A stretch of 64,000 nucleotides of DNA from Saccharopolyspora aridisoli (GCF_004348445.1 NZ_SMKV01000010.1:1-64000); one strand, 5' to 3'. Counted from the stretch's first letter, positions 19,110 to 28,575 are shown. Program-made: numbers and translations. The notes: generated by a model from the sequence alone, not told the origin.

Positions 19110-22100
19110 TCAGCCGCGGGGTCGGAGCGTGCTGATCCAGCGGCGGGTGTCGGCCGGGTCGATGACGTCGTCCAGCTCGAAGGTGGTGGCCGCGCGCAGC
19201 GCGCGGCCACGCTCGTAGGCCTCGGCCACCAGGCTGTCGTAGAGCTGCTGGCGTGCGACCTCGTCGGGTGCGGCTGCGAGTTCCTTGCTGTAGCCCAGCC
19301 GGACCGAGCCTTCCAGACCCATCCCGCCGATCTCACCGGTCGGCCACGCCACGGTGAACTGCGGGGCGCGGAAGGAGCCGCCGGTCATAGCCATCGCGCC
19401 CAGTCCGTAGCCCTTGCGGAGCACGACCGCGCCGAACGGCACCGTCAGGCGAGCGCCGAGCACGAACAGCTCACCGAAGCGCTTCACCGTCGCGTCCTTC
19501 TCCGCCTCGGGCCCGACCATGAACCCCGGTGTGTCGCAGAGGGAGACGATCGGCAATCCGCCTGATTCGCAGAGCGCGAGGAAGTCGGCCAGCTTGTCCG
19601 CCGCCTCGGCGTCGATCGCGCCGCCCAGGTGGTGACTGCTGTTGGCCACCAGGCCGTGCGCGACGCCCTCCACGCGGACCAGTGCCGTCACGACGCCCAC
19701 CCCGTAGTCGGGACGCAGCTCCAGCACCGAGTCCACGTCGACGACGGCGTCGATGGCGCTGCGGACGTCGTACGCGCGCAACCGGTTCTCGGGCACGACG
19801 TGCCGGGCCAGGCGCGGATCGGGCGCCTCCCACTCGACGCCCTCGCCCGGGGACAGCGGGCTCTGGAAGTACGACAGGTACCGGCGCGCCAGCTCGACGG
19901 CGTGCTCGTCGTCCCGCGCCACCACGTCGACGACCCCGTTGCGGCGCTGCACGTCGATGGGGCCGATGTCCTCGGGCCGGTACTCCCCCAACCCACCGCC
20001 GGAGATCATCGCGGGACCGCCCATGCCGATGTTCGCGTCGGGGGTTGCGATCACGACGTCGCAGGCGCCGGCCAGGGCGGCGTTCCCGGCGAAGCAGCGA
20101 CCCGAGGCGATCGCCACCGTCGGCGCACCACCGCGCAGCGAACCCAGCAGGCGGAACGTCGGAACGTCCAGCCCCGCAACGACATCCATGTCGGTGTCAC
20201 CGGGTCTGCCACCACCGCCCTCGGCGAAAAGCACCACGGGCACCCTCCGATCCCGGGCCACCCCGAGGATCCGGTCGGTCTTGGCGTGGTTGCGCATGCC
20301 TTGCGTCCCGGCGAGCACCGTGTAGTCGTAGGAGATCACCACGGCCTCGGCCGCCGCCCGACCGAACCGGTCCGCGCCGATGGTCGCTACGCCGCCGACC
20401 AGCCCGTCGGCCGGGGTGTTGGTGATCAGGTCCTGTTCGGACCGTCGGCTGCGCTGGGCCGCGAGCACCAGGGACCCGTACTCGACGAAGCTGCCCGGAT
20501 CCACCAGATCGCTGATGTTCTCGCGCGCGGTCCGACGACGCAGGCGGTGACGCTTGGCCACCGCCTCGGGACGTGCCGAGTCCTGGGTGACGGCTTGCCG
20601 CTCGCGCAGCTCGTCGAGGTCCGGCCGGGTGGCGTCCAGGTCGAGCTCGAAAGCGGATTCAGCCTCCCCCTCGTCGGTTCGCGCGAACACCACGAGCGGA
20701 TCGCCCGGAGCCACCGTGCGGCCCGGCGGCACCAGCGCGCGCACCACTCGCGCCGCGTGGTCGGCGGACAGGACGTGCTCCATCTTCATGGCTTCCAGCA
20801 CCGCCAGCTGTCCGCCCGAGGGAACTTCGTCGCCTTCAACGGCGACCGCGACGACGGTGCCCGCCATGGGGGCGCGTGCGACCTCCTCCCCCGTCCGCAG
20901 CTCCAGCGCGGTCACGGATGAGGGAACCGAGGTGCTCGCGCCCGCTTCGGCCACCAGCCGTTCGATGTTCTCCGCCAGGAACGCCGTGCTCACGGGCCCT
21001 GCTCGCAGCTGGTCATCCGCGAGCAGAGCGCGCAGCATGGGGATGTTCGTGGCCGCGCCCTCGATCGCGAACTCGCCCAGGGCCGCGTCGAGCTTGGTGA
21101 GGGCCGTGGTGCGGGTTCCCGCGCGCACGATCACCTTGGCCAGCAGGGAGTCGTACCGCGGGCTCACGACCAGGCCCGGCAGACCGAAGGTGTCCACGCG
21201 GACCCCCGGCCCGGTGGGTGGGGTGAACGTCGTGAGCGTGCCCGCGGTCGGCGCCGCGCCGCCGTCGGCGGTCATCGTCTCCAAGTTCACGCGGGCCTGC
21301 ACCGCCGTGTTCGCAGCCGTCGCCGGTTCACCGCGCTCGCCGGACGCGTCGGCCACCACGCCGTCCGTGAGCGCGAGGTCGTGCAGCCCGGCTCCGTCCG
21401 CGAGGGCGAGCTGCGCGGCCACCAGGTCCACGCCAGTGATCTCCTCGGTGATGGTGTGCTCCACCTGGATCCGGGGGTTGACCTCCAGGAAGGCGAACTC
21501 CTCGCCCCGCACCAGGTACTCCACCGTGGCCAGACCCCGGTACCCGAGGCTCGCGCAGAGCCGCACCGCGGCCTCGTGCGCACCGCGACGCACCTCGGGC
21601 TCCACGCCTGTTGCGGGGGCGATCTCGAGGAGCTTCTGGTGCCGCCGTTGCAGGCTGCAGTCACGGTCGCCGAGCGCCAGAGCTGCCGTGCCGTCGGCGA
21701 CCACTTGGACCTCGACGTGCCGGGCACCGTCGAACAGGGCCTCCGCGAACACCTCTCGGCTCCCGAAGCCCAGATCAGCCTCCTCCGCGCACGCCCGGTA
21801 CGCCGCCTCGACAGCGGCGGCCTCGCGAACCACCCGCATGCCGCGCCCGCCGCCACCGGCCAGCGCCTTGATCATGATGCCGCCCGGGTTCTCCGCGAGG
21901 AACGCCCGCACCTCCTCCACCGTCGCGGCACCTGCGGTGGCGGGCAGCACGGGCGCGCCGGCGGAGACCGCGGCGGCGCGGGCCGACACCTTGTCCCCCA
22001 ACGTCTCCAGGACCGCCGGGTCCGGTCCTGCGAACACGACCTGCGCTGCCGCGCAGGTTCGCGCGAATTCCGCGTTCTCCGAGAGGAATCCGTACCCGGG

Positions 22101-22331
22101 GTGCACCGCGTCGGCACCGGAGCGCGCGGCAGCGGCCAGCACCGCCGCGTGATCGAGGTAGGCAGCCGGACCTGCTCCGACCAGCGGCAACGCCTCGTCT
22201 GCGGCGTGCACGTGCGGCGTGTCCGCGTCGTCCTCCGCGTACAGGGCAACGGTGCTGACCCTCATCTCGCGCGCGGTGCGCACGACGCGCAGCGCGATCT
22301 CACCGCGATTGGCGATCAGGAGCTTCTTCAT
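19110..22331 (-). CDS. Single-chain biotin-dependent acyl-CoA carboxylase (BC-BCCP-CT fusion)
   Basis: The 1073-residue protein joins all three parts of an acyl-CoA carboxylase. Residues 1-450 are biotin carboxylase (KKLLIANRGEIALRVVRTAR; ATP loop AGGGGRGMRVV; NPRIQVEHTITEE). A biotinyl domain with the biotin-lysine motif EAMKMEH lies near residue 514. Residues 590-1070 are a carboxyltransferase of the AccD type (RRTARENISDLVDPGSF, then YGLGAMAMTGG and WPTGEIGGMG). This arrangement is known from the single-chain long-chain acyl-CoA carboxylase (LCC) group of mycobacteria. It would carboxylate an acyl-CoA in the cytosol. I start at the ATG at 22331, not the GTG two codons earlier, because GAGGGG lies 9 bases before the ATG but only 3 before the GTG. 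It follows the acyl-CoA synthetase gene by 18 bases, consistent with activation then carboxylation of the same acid. Confidence 0.93.
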   Translation of the reverse strand: MKKLLIANRGEIALRVVRTAREMRVSTVALYAEDDADTPHVHAADEALPLVGAGPAAYLDHAAVLAAAARSGADAVHPGYGFLSENAEFARTCAAAQVVFAGPDPAVLETLGDKVSARAAAVSAGAPVLPATAGAATVEEVRAFLAENPGGIMIKALAGGGGRGMRVVREAAAVEAAYRACAEEADLGFGSREVFAEALFDGARHVEVQVVADGTAALALGDRDCSLQRRHQKLLEIAPATGVEPEVRRGAHEAAVRLCASLGYRGLATVEYLVRGEEFAFLEVNPRIQVEHTITEEITGVDLVAAQLALADGAGLHDLALTDGVVADASGERGEPATAANTAVQARVNLETMTADGGAAPTAGTLTTFTPPTGPGVRVDTFGLPGLVVSPRYDSLLAKVIVRAGTRTTALTKLDAALGEFAIEGAATNIPMLRALLADDQLRAGPVSTAFLAENIERLVAEAGASTSVPSSVTALELRTGEEVARAPMAGTVVAVAVEGDEVPSGGQLAVLEAMKMEHVLSADHAARVVRALVPPGRTVAPGDPLVVFARTDEGEAESAFELDLDATRPDLDELRERQAVTQDSARPEAVAKRHRLRRRTARENISDLVDPGSFVEYGSLVLAAQRSRRSEQDLITNTPADGLVGGVATIGADRFGRAAAEAVVISYDYTVLAGTQGMRNHAKTDRILGVARDRRVPVVLFAEGGGGRPGDTDMDVVAGLDVPTFRLLGSLRGGAPTVAIASGRCFAGNAALAGACDVVIATPDANIGMGGPAMISGGGLGEYRPEDIGPIDVQRRNGVVDVVARDDEHAVELARRYLSYFQSPLSPGEGVEWEAPDPRLARHVVPENRLRAYDVRSAIDAVVDVDSVLELRPDYGVGVVTALVRVEGVAHGLVANSSHHLGGAIDAEAADKLADFLALCESGGLPIVSLCDTPGFMVGPEAEKDATVKRFGELFVLGARLTVPFGAVVLRKGYGLGAMAMTGGSFRAPQFTVAWPTGEIGGMGLEGSVRLGYSKELAAAPDEVARQQLYDSLVAEAYERGRALRAATTFELDDVIDPADTRRWISTLRPRG

Positions 22332-22349
22332 CGTCACGAACCCCTCGGT

Positions 22350-24053
22350 CTACGCGCGGTCACGGGCTGCGGGCAGTTCTGCGGCGCGGTCGAGGAGTTC
22401 GCCCTTGCGCACCTTGCCCGTGGCCGTCATCGGCAGCTGGTCCACCACGACGAGATCGGGCACCTTGTACCCGGCCATGTTGTCCTTCGCCCACGCGCGC
22501 AGGTCGTCGCTCCCGGCGCTGCTGTCCAGCACCACGAACGCCACCGCCACTTGGCCTTTCGCGCGGTCGGGACGGGGCACCACCGACACCGAACGGATCG
22601 CCGGGTGCAGGCGCAGCAGGGCTTCGACCTCGGACGGGAACACGCTCATCCCGTTGGTCTTGATCATCTCCTTGGCGCGCGCCAGGTAGTGCAGTGCGCC
22701 CCACTCGTCGAGCCGTCCCACGTCGCCGGTGTGCAGCCAGCCGTCGCGGATCGTCTCCGCGGTCGCGTCGGGCCGACCGTAGTAGCCGGTCAGGATCGAC
22801 GGGCTCCGCACGATGATCTCCCCCGACGTGCCCACCGGCACCGGATCGCCGGAGTCGTCGACGATCAGGACATCGGTCCCCGGAACGGGCAGCCCGCAGA
22901 ACACCGGGTCTGCGTGCAGATCCCGATCGCCGTCCTGGAACCCGAGCGTGAACGTGTCGGCCGTGTGCGTCTCGGTCATGCCGTACGACGCCTCCCGCAG
23001 GACGCTGCCGGTGGCCTCCCGCCACCGCGCCCGGACCTCCGGGGTCAACTTCAGCACGAACGAGACCGCGAGCGCGTTGCGCAACGACGCTACCCGCGCA
23101 CCCTCGAAACCCGGCCCGTCCATCAGCTCCACGTAGTTGTCGACCGTGGCGACCACGTCGGTCACGCCGTGCCGCTCGACCAGGGCGACGGCCGTGGCCG
23201 GGTCCCAGCGCGTCATGAGGACGACCTGCTGGCCGTTCACCAGCGGTTTCAGGACGCCGAAGTCCTCGCCGGCGATCCAGAACACGGGCAGGAAGTTCAG
23301 CGACACGACACCGGGGTCGCCCACTTGCGTCCCCCCGGCCAAGCTGGCCGTCGCCGCCGTGTAGACCATGTGCCGCTGGGTGTGCTCGCAGCCCTTCGGC
23401 AGCCCGGTCGTCCCGCCGGTGTAGTTGAGCGCCGCCAGCGCGTCGGGGTCGCTCGGCCGCGCTTCAGCGGGCGCCGAGGCGCTGATCTCGGCCCAGTCCG
23501 AACGCTCGGCGGTGAGCTCGAACGGCACCGGCACGTCGGGGTCGGCGGTGAGCAGGTCAGCGAGGCCGGTGTAGGCCACGTGCCGCAAACGTGCGTCGCC
23601 GCGCACCGATTCGACGAGGTCGGCGAACGTGTCCTGCGCCAGCAGCGCCGTCACCCCCGCGTCCTCCAGCTCGTACCGCAGCTCGTGGCCCCGGAACATG
23701 GGGTTGATCGGCACGTGCACCGCGCCCGCCTTGAGAACGCCCACCATCGCGATGAGGAACTGGGGGCAGTTGCTCAGGAACACGCCCACCCGGTCCCCCG
23801 GCTCCACACCGCGCTCGCCGAGCCAGCCGGCGAAGCGGTCGCTCAGCTCGTCGTACTCGGCATAGGTGATGTCCCGGCCGTAGAACGAGATCGCGGGGGT
23901 GTCCGGGCGGGTTTCGGCCCAGTGCCGGAGGTGTTCAGGCAGGCCGGGCACCTCGACGGGGTGCACGACGGCGCCCGGCACCTGATCCGGCCAGTTGGTC
24001 GCCTGCAGTCGGCGGACTTCGGCTAGGGCCTCTTCACGGCGGGACGACGGCAT
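22350..24053 (-). CDS. AMP-binding acyl-CoA synthetase
   Basis: The 567-residue ANL-superfamily enzyme activates a carboxylic acid as its CoA thioester through an acyl-adenylate. Motifs present are the P-loop LNYTGGTTGLPKGCEHTQ (about residues 205-222), SYGMTETHTAD (about 355), the ribose-binding Asp in DGWLHTGDVGRLDEWG, the hinge LARAKEMIKTNGMSVFP, and the C-terminal lysine in PMTATGKVRKGELL. The sequence resembles fatty or aryl acid:CoA ligases more than acetyl-CoA synthetase. It sits 23 bases after the TetR gene and 18 before the carboxylase, so the three form one operon for activating and carboxylating an organic acid. Confidence 0.92.
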   Translation of the reverse strand: MPSSRREEALAEVRRLQATNWPDQVPGAVVHPVEVPGLPEHLRHWAETRPDTPAISFYGRDITYAEYDELSDRFAGWLGERGVEPGDRVGVFLSNCPQFLIAMVGVLKAGAVHVPINPMFRGHELRYELEDAGVTALLAQDTFADLVESVRGDARLRHVAYTGLADLLTADPDVPVPFELTAERSDWAEISASAPAEARPSDPDALAALNYTGGTTGLPKGCEHTQRHMVYTAATASLAGGTQVGDPGVVSLNFLPVFWIAGEDFGVLKPLVNGQQVVLMTRWDPATAVALVERHGVTDVVATVDNYVELMDGPGFEGARVASLRNALAVSFVLKLTPEVRARWREATGSVLREASYGMTETHTADTFTLGFQDGDRDLHADPVFCGLPVPGTDVLIVDDSGDPVPVGTSGEIIVRSPSILTGYYGRPDATAETIRDGWLHTGDVGRLDEWGALHYLARAKEMIKTNGMSVFPSEVEALLRLHPAIRSVSVVPRPDRAKGQVAVAFVVLDSSAGSDDLRAWAKDNMAGYKVPDLVVVDQLPMTATGKVRKGELLDRAAELPAARDRA

Positions 24054-24076
24054 TCGGGCCTCCTGAGGTCCGGGCG

Positions 24077-24757
24077 CTAGTCGGCGGCGACGCCGACGGC
24101 GCGCTCGGTCAGCCGGATGTGATCGTTGATGAACTGCTCGCGGTCGCGGTCAGGAGCGTGACCGAGCCGGGCGGCGCCGCGGACGATCGAATCGCTCAGC
24201 ATCGACACCAGCTGCTGGGGCGGCACGCAGGGGTCGATCGTGGTCGGGTCCAGCCCGGACAGGTAGTGGGCGAAGCGCCGCACCAGCCGCCGCCGCAGCG
24301 TGCTCCACAACGCGTCCACTTCGGGGTCGACCCCGGCACGGCTGTCGATCTGCGCCACCAGCGACCCGTTGGCGAAGATCGCCTCCGCGAACGCGCGAGT
24401 GGTCGACCGCAGCACGGTGACCGGCGGGAGGGAGTCGATCCCGTCCAGCTGCTGGGTGGATTCGAGCTGAGCGCAGACCTGCTCGGTGACCGCGAGGAAC
24501 GCCTCGTCCTTGGATCGCAAGTAGGCGTAGAACGTCGGGCGCGAGGTCTGCGCCCGGGCCGCGATCAGCTCGACCGTGGTCGCCGCGTAACCGAGGTCGT
24601 CGAAGCACGCGGCGGCAGCAGCGAGCAGTTCCTCGCGCCGAGGGCCCGACGCCTCTCGGCGATTGGCCCGCGCACGCTCCTGGGCGTCACTCGTCGTCCC
24701 GACTCCATCGTCGTGACCTCGGTGCCGGCCTTCGGCGTGTGCCCGGGAAGCGGACAT
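24077..24757 (-). CDS. TetR family transcriptional regulator
   Basis: The helix-turn-helix is clear (REELLAAAAACFDDLGYAAT then TVELIAARAQTSRPTFYAYL and RSKDEAFLAV, about residues 40-95 of the 226-residue form). A variable C-terminal ligand domain follows. It heads the operon with the acyl-CoA synthetase and carboxylase and probably represses it until an acyl-CoA binds, as other TetR regulators of acyl-CoA genes do. The start is uncertain: the ATG at 24757 gives a disordered basic N-terminus and lacks a good ribosome-binding site. A palindrome at 24896-24917 is a candidate operator. Confidence 0.87.
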   Translation of the reverse strand: MSASRAHAEGRHRGHDDGVGTTSDAQERARANRREASGPRREELLAAAAACFDDLGYAATTVELIAARAQTSRPTFYAYLRSKDEAFLAVTEQVCAQLESTQQLDGIDSLPPVTVLRSTTRAFAEAIFANGSLVAQIDSRAGVDPEVDALWSTLRRRLVRRFAHYLSGLDPTTIDPCVPPQQLVSMLSDSIVRGAARLGHAPDRDREQFINDHIRLTERAVGVAAD

Positions 24758-24895
24758 CAGGGGGTTGACAGGACGAGTGCGGGAACGGCTTTCGGGTCGT
24801 CGCACGCCGAGGCCGGACGGGAAGCCCTGCGGATGGATGTGGTCAAAGCAGCCCCTCCGGAACGAGTGGCGGCACGTGATCCCGACCAACACTTG

Positions 24896-24917
24896 TTGAC
24901 GTTGACGTCCATGTCAA
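24896..24917. promoter_or_regulatory. Imperfect 22-bp palindrome, candidate TetR operator
   Basis: The site has TTGAC at one end, GACGTC at the centre and GTCAA at the other end. Of the 11 symmetric base pairs, 9 match. Its size and position, about 140 bases upstream of the TetR start and between the divergent TetR operon and PhoX gene, fit a TetR dimer site. On the minus strand the outer arm reads TTGACA, a perfect -35 hexamer, so binding would block the operon promoter. The 413-base gap (24758-25170) holds no gene. Confidence 0.55.
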
Positions 24918-25170
24918 TACGCCCAGGGCGATCCGGCCGAGGCGCGGCCGCCAGGTGAGCAGGTCGCGCCGCAGATTCCCGATGCGGCCCAGCCGCATGT
25001 CGACGTCCCCCTTCGACGGAACCGCGAGCTCACGCAGCCGAGACCGCGCCATCGACGTGAGCAGCGAATTCGCGACGCCGACGCCCTTTCGCCCCACCAG
25101 GTTCATCGAACGTACCCGCCCGCCGACGAGGCTGGTGCGCTGCTTCGATCGTTCTCACGTGGAGTCGCAC

Positions 25171-26589
25171 ATGAATCTTTCTCGCAGGCAGTTCGTCAAC
25201 CGCTCGCTGCTGGGCGGCATCGGAATCGCCCTCGTCGGCAACGTCGGAGCGGTGACCGCCGCCGCACCGGCCTCTGCCGGTGACGGCCAGCCCGCCGGTT
25301 ACGGTCCGCTGGTGCCCGATCCCGCGGGTCTGCTGTCGCTCCCCGCGGGGTTCAGCTACAAGATCGTCGCCGAAGCCGGCAAGACGAAGCTCGAATCCGG
25401 CGAAGCCACGCCGCAGAAGCACGACGGCATGGCCGCTTTCATCCGCCCCGAGGGCGGCAGCGTGATCGTGTACAACCACGAGATCAAGGTCAGCCAGAAC
25501 GCCGAGTTCCCGGTGCCTCGGCTCGACGGCCTCACCTACGACCCGGTCTCCCCTGGCGGCTGCACCGTCGTCGAGGTCGACGCCGAGGGCAACCGCGTCG
25601 CCGAGTACGTCGCGCTGGCTGGCACCTCCACCAACTGCGCGGGTGGCCGCACCCCGTGGAACACCTGGTTGAGCTGCGAGGAGACCGAGGACAAGGCCGG
25701 TGAGGACGGGCAGCTGTTCGACCACGGCCACACCTTCGAGGTCGACCCCTACGATCGCGAGGCGAACCAGAACCCGAAGCCGATCAAGGCACTCGGCCGG
25801 TTCTCCCACGAGGCAGCCGTCGTCGACCCGAACACCGGGCACATCTACCAGACCGAAGACGCGTCGGGCCCGAACGGCCTGTTCTACCGCTTCACCCCGC
25901 CGGCCTCCGCACTGCCGCTGGGCCACGGCAAGCTCCGCGCGCTCGGCGACGACGACGGCACCTTCGAAGCCATGAAGGCCGCCGACAAGTCCGGTCAGCA
26001 CGTCGACGACCTGTCCCGTGCGACCGAGGTCGGCACCACCTACGGCGTGACCTGGGTGGCTGTTGCGGACCGCGCCGCAGCCGCGACCGCGATCCGCGAG
26101 CAGTTCACCGACGACCAGATCACCCGTGGGCGCAAGCTCGAGGGCGCCTGGTGGGGCGAAGGCGGAGCCTACTTCGTCTGCAGCTACGCCCGCCTCGAAG
26201 ACAGCCCGGGCACCCCGCACGACGGTCAGGTGTGGTTCTACAACCCGCGCAACCAGACCATCGAGCTCAAGCTGCGGTTCGAGTACGACCAGGACGACGA
26301 CGCCAACTTCGATGGCCCCGACAACATCACCGTCTCCTCCCGGGGCAACGGCCTGATCCTCGCCGAGGACGGAGACGGGCAGCAGCACCTGTTCGGAGCG
26401 ACCTTCGAAGGCCAGACCTACCCGCTGGCCCGCAACGAGATCAACACCGGCACCGAAGCCGAGCCGGAGTACAGCGAGTTCTGCGGCCCCGTCCACTCCC
26501 CTGACGGCAACACCCTCTTCGTCAGCGTTCAGAACCCCGGCGTCCTCTACGCCATCACCGGCCCCTGGGACCGCCTGCGCAGCGCCTGA
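25171..26589 (+). CDS. Tat-exported PhoX-like phosphatase (DUF839)
   Basis: The 472-residue protein begins with a twin-arginine signal (LSRRQFVNRSLLGGIGIALV, cleavage probably after PASA near residue 36). It continues as a PhoX/DUF839 beta-propeller-like enzyme: HDGMAAFIRPEGG, YNHEIKVSQN, GGRTPWNTWLSCEET near residue 165, and GRFSHEAAVVDP. PhoX enzymes are calcium- and iron-dependent alkaline phosphatases folded in the cytoplasm and exported by Tat. The ATG at 25171 has GTGGAG 8 bases before it. It lies beside a secreted glycerophosphodiesterase, so the region may scavenge phosphate from organic phosphates. No Pho box was recognised. Confidence 0.87.
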   Translation: MNLSRRQFVNRSLLGGIGIALVGNVGAVTAAAPASAGDGQPAGYGPLVPDPAGLLSLPAGFSYKIVAEAGKTKLESGEATPQKHDGMAAFIRPEGGSVIVYNHEIKVSQNAEFPVPRLDGLTYDPVSPGGCTVVEVDAEGNRVAEYVALAGTSTNCAGGRTPWNTWLSCEETEDKAGEDGQLFDHGHTFEVDPYDREANQNPKPIKALGRFSHEAAVVDPNTGHIYQTEDASGPNGLFYRFTPPASALPLGHGKLRALGDDDGTFEAMKAADKSGQHVDDLSRATEVGTTYGVTWVAVADRAAAATAIREQFTDDQITRGRKLEGAWWGEGGAYFVCSYARLEDSPGTPHDGQVWFYNPRNQTIELKLRFEYDQDDDANFDGPDNITVSSRGNGLILAEDGDGQQHLFGATFEGQTYPLARNEINTGTEAEPEYSEFCGPVHSPDGNTLFVSVQNPGVLYAITGPWDRLRSA

Positions 26590-26605
26590 CCGACCCCAAC
26601 GCCGC

Positions 26606-26645
26606 AACGACGCCCCGACCTGCGAAGCCTGGTCGGGGCGTCGTT
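26606..26645. terminator. Strong terminator after PhoX-like gene
   Basis: A perfect 15-bp inverted repeat (AACGACGCCCCGACC with its complement, 10-base loop) begins 17 bases after the stop codon. Confidence 0.85.
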
Positions 26646-26776
26646 GTCAGCGCACGCGGACCGCGCCTGCCCGATGGACGACGGAGCCGCTCGGGGTGCC
26701 ACCTTCCGCACCGGGTCCCACCATCACGGCGGTGTTCCGGCACCACTCGGTGCCGACACCCCGCGGAGGTTGGTCG

Positions 26777-27646
26777 TCAGGCTGCTGGGCGGGTGTTGCG
26801 GATCTCCTCCCGGAGGACGTCCGGCCGGTCGCTGATGATGCCGTCGACGCGGTTGGCGATCAGCGCGCGCATCAGGGCCGGGTCGTTGACCGTGTACGGG
26901 TTGATGCGCATGCCGTGCTCGTGAACAGCGGCGACGTACTCCGGGGTCGCGGCCGAGTGGTGCGGGTTGACCTGGTTGGAGTAGGTGGCGACCTCAGCGA
27001 GCTGGTCCGTGGTCGGCGCACCCAGCACACCCACCTGGACCGCCGGGAGCAGGCCGTGGAAGTGGCGGATGAAGTCCCAGTTGAAGCTCTGCACCACCAG
27101 GTGCTGCGCCAGGGGGTCGGGCTGCATCCACTGGGGACGCTGCTGCAGCTCACCGGCGATCCGCTCGGCGATGCCCGGGTAGAGCTCCGGCGCCTTGGCC
27201 TCCAGCAGCAGGCCGGAGGCGGTGCGCTCCAACTCGTCGAGGACCTCGGTGAAGGTGGGCACCGTGGCGCCGGTGTAGCGCGGGTCCTTCCAGGAGCCCG
27301 CGTCGAGCGTGCGGATCTCCTCCAACGTGAAGTCCGCGACCCGCCACGGCGCCCGGTCGGGGAACTTCTGCTCGACATCGGTGGTGCGCGACAGCGTGGT
27401 GTCGTGGATGACGACCAGCTGCTCGTCCTTGGTCTGCTGGACATCGATCTCGACGAGGTCGGCCTGCATCTCGGCACCCAGCCGAACGGCGTCCAGGGTG
27501 TTCTCCGGCGCGTAAGCAGACGCCCCGCGATGGGCGATGTTGGTGACGGTGGCGGTCGGCTCCGCGGGAGCCGCGGTCACCGCCGTCGTCACCGTCATCG
27601 TCGTGAGCAGCGTGGCTGCGGCCACGGCCGCGACCCGGTGCAGCAT
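26777..27646 (-). CDS. glpQ: Secreted glycerophosphodiester phosphodiesterase
   Basis: The 289-residue protein has a signal peptide (LHRVAAVAAATLLTTMTVTTAVTAAPA split by the usual A-x-A site) and a GDPD barrel. It contains the catalytic HRGASAYAPENT (about residues 39-50), the metal ligands in DLVEIDVQQTKDEQLVVIHD, EAKAPELYP, and a closing DGIISDRPDVLREE. It hydrolyses glycerophosphodiesters from lipids or teichoic acids to glycerol-3-phosphate plus an alcohol outside the cell. Convergent with the PhoX-like gene. Confidence 0.92.
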   Translation of the reverse strand: MLHRVAAVAAATLLTTMTVTTAVTAAPAEPTATVTNIAHRGASAYAPENTLDAVRLGAEMQADLVEIDVQQTKDEQLVVIHDTTLSRTTDVEQKFPDRAPWRVADFTLEEIRTLDAGSWKDPRYTGATVPTFTEVLDELERTASGLLLEAKAPELYPGIAERIAGELQQRPQWMQPDPLAQHLVVQSFNWDFIRHFHGLLPAVQVGVLGAPTTDQLAEVATYSNQVNPHHSAATPEYVAAVHEHGMRINPYTVNDPALMRALIANRVDGIISDRPDVLREEIRNTRPAA

Positions 27647-27795
27647 AGGTCGATCTCCTCGTCAGTGTCAGTTTTGTCCGGAAAGGACGGGAGCATACTG
27701 CGGACTTCCGGTATCGCGGACCGAATCACGGACTGGACGACTGGTGGAGCGCGCCTGAACGTTGGACCGCAACCCACGAATCCGGAACCGCCCCG

Positions 27796-28132
27796 TTGCA
27801 GATCGACGCTCCCCATCGACGGAAGGTCGTTGACCCGTCGCGGGATGTCATCGGCGAGCACCGCTGCCCGTACCCGGCACCGCTCGACGAGATCGGTCGC
27901 TGCGGCGACACCGCCGAGCAGGCCTGCACCGACGGCCTGGTCAACATCGCCGACGACATCGCCGCGAACGATCCCCATGTGGCACGCGCGCGAGTCCTCA
28001 GCCTCTTCGCCACGCCCTTTCGGTACGCTGCAGCTCGCCCGCGCGGTGGCCGGTCCGAGCCTCTCCGACGCGATCCTCGACCAGGGCCTCCGCAACGCCC
28101 TGGCGATCCTGGACGACGCGACCCCGAACTGA
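27796..28132 (+). pseudogene. TetR regulator C-terminal remnant, frame-shifted
   Basis: The first frame reads VVDPSRDVIGEHRCPYPAPL, then DEIGRCGDTAEQACTDGLVN and RARVLSLFATP. This is characteristic of the ligand domain of TetR regulators, where a Cys-Pro pair and an ARARVLSLFAT stretch precede the last helices. Near 28018 the homology jumps one base to a second frame: GTLQLARAVAGPSLSDAILD then QGLRNALAILDD, ending at a stop at 28132. The DNA-binding N-terminal half is absent. Upstream there is only the promoter side of the divergent glycerophosphodiesterase gene, so this is a dead fragment. Confidence 0.7.
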
Positions 28133-28575
28133 CCCGCACCACCAGCGAGCGGATCCGACCATGACCACCACGAAGCGCACCACCTTCGCCGATGTCAGCC
28201 GCATCGACGGGATCTCACGGGGCGCTCTCGGTTCCAGCCGAGGCATCCGAACGGTTCGGGTGTGCTGCGCGGGTGGCTGGGACTTCCCGACGGCGAGCGC
28301 TCGGACCCGATCTCACTGCGCTACGCCGTCGACTCCTCCCCACCTGCCACCACGACATCGCGCCTCAGCGTTGCCCACCGGGAACTCACCGCCCAGGTTC
28401 GCGCCCTGCACACGGGCCGGTGCAGATCCTGCGCTCCGCACATCTCGTCGAAACCGTGAAGACGAGTCCTGATTCGTCCGGGACAGCAGTGGCCCGAGCC
28501 ACCCAACTAGCAGGAGATCGCCTCGACCCACCCGAATGACAAGGACGACCCCGCTGACGGGTACAGGAGGAAGCC
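28133..28575. other. Intergenic, possibly decayed coding DNA
   Basis: Several overlapping frames are open (for example from an ATG at 28161). None gives a recognisable protein and coding character changes frame several times, as expected of eroded sequence next to the TetR fragment. The end supplies the AGGAGG site of the dehalogenase. Confidence 0.4.

Noticed and set aside
20554-24026. Long plus-strand frames over the carboxylase and CoA ligase genes
   Set aside because: They are antisense to genes with full domain content and encode low-complexity sequences.
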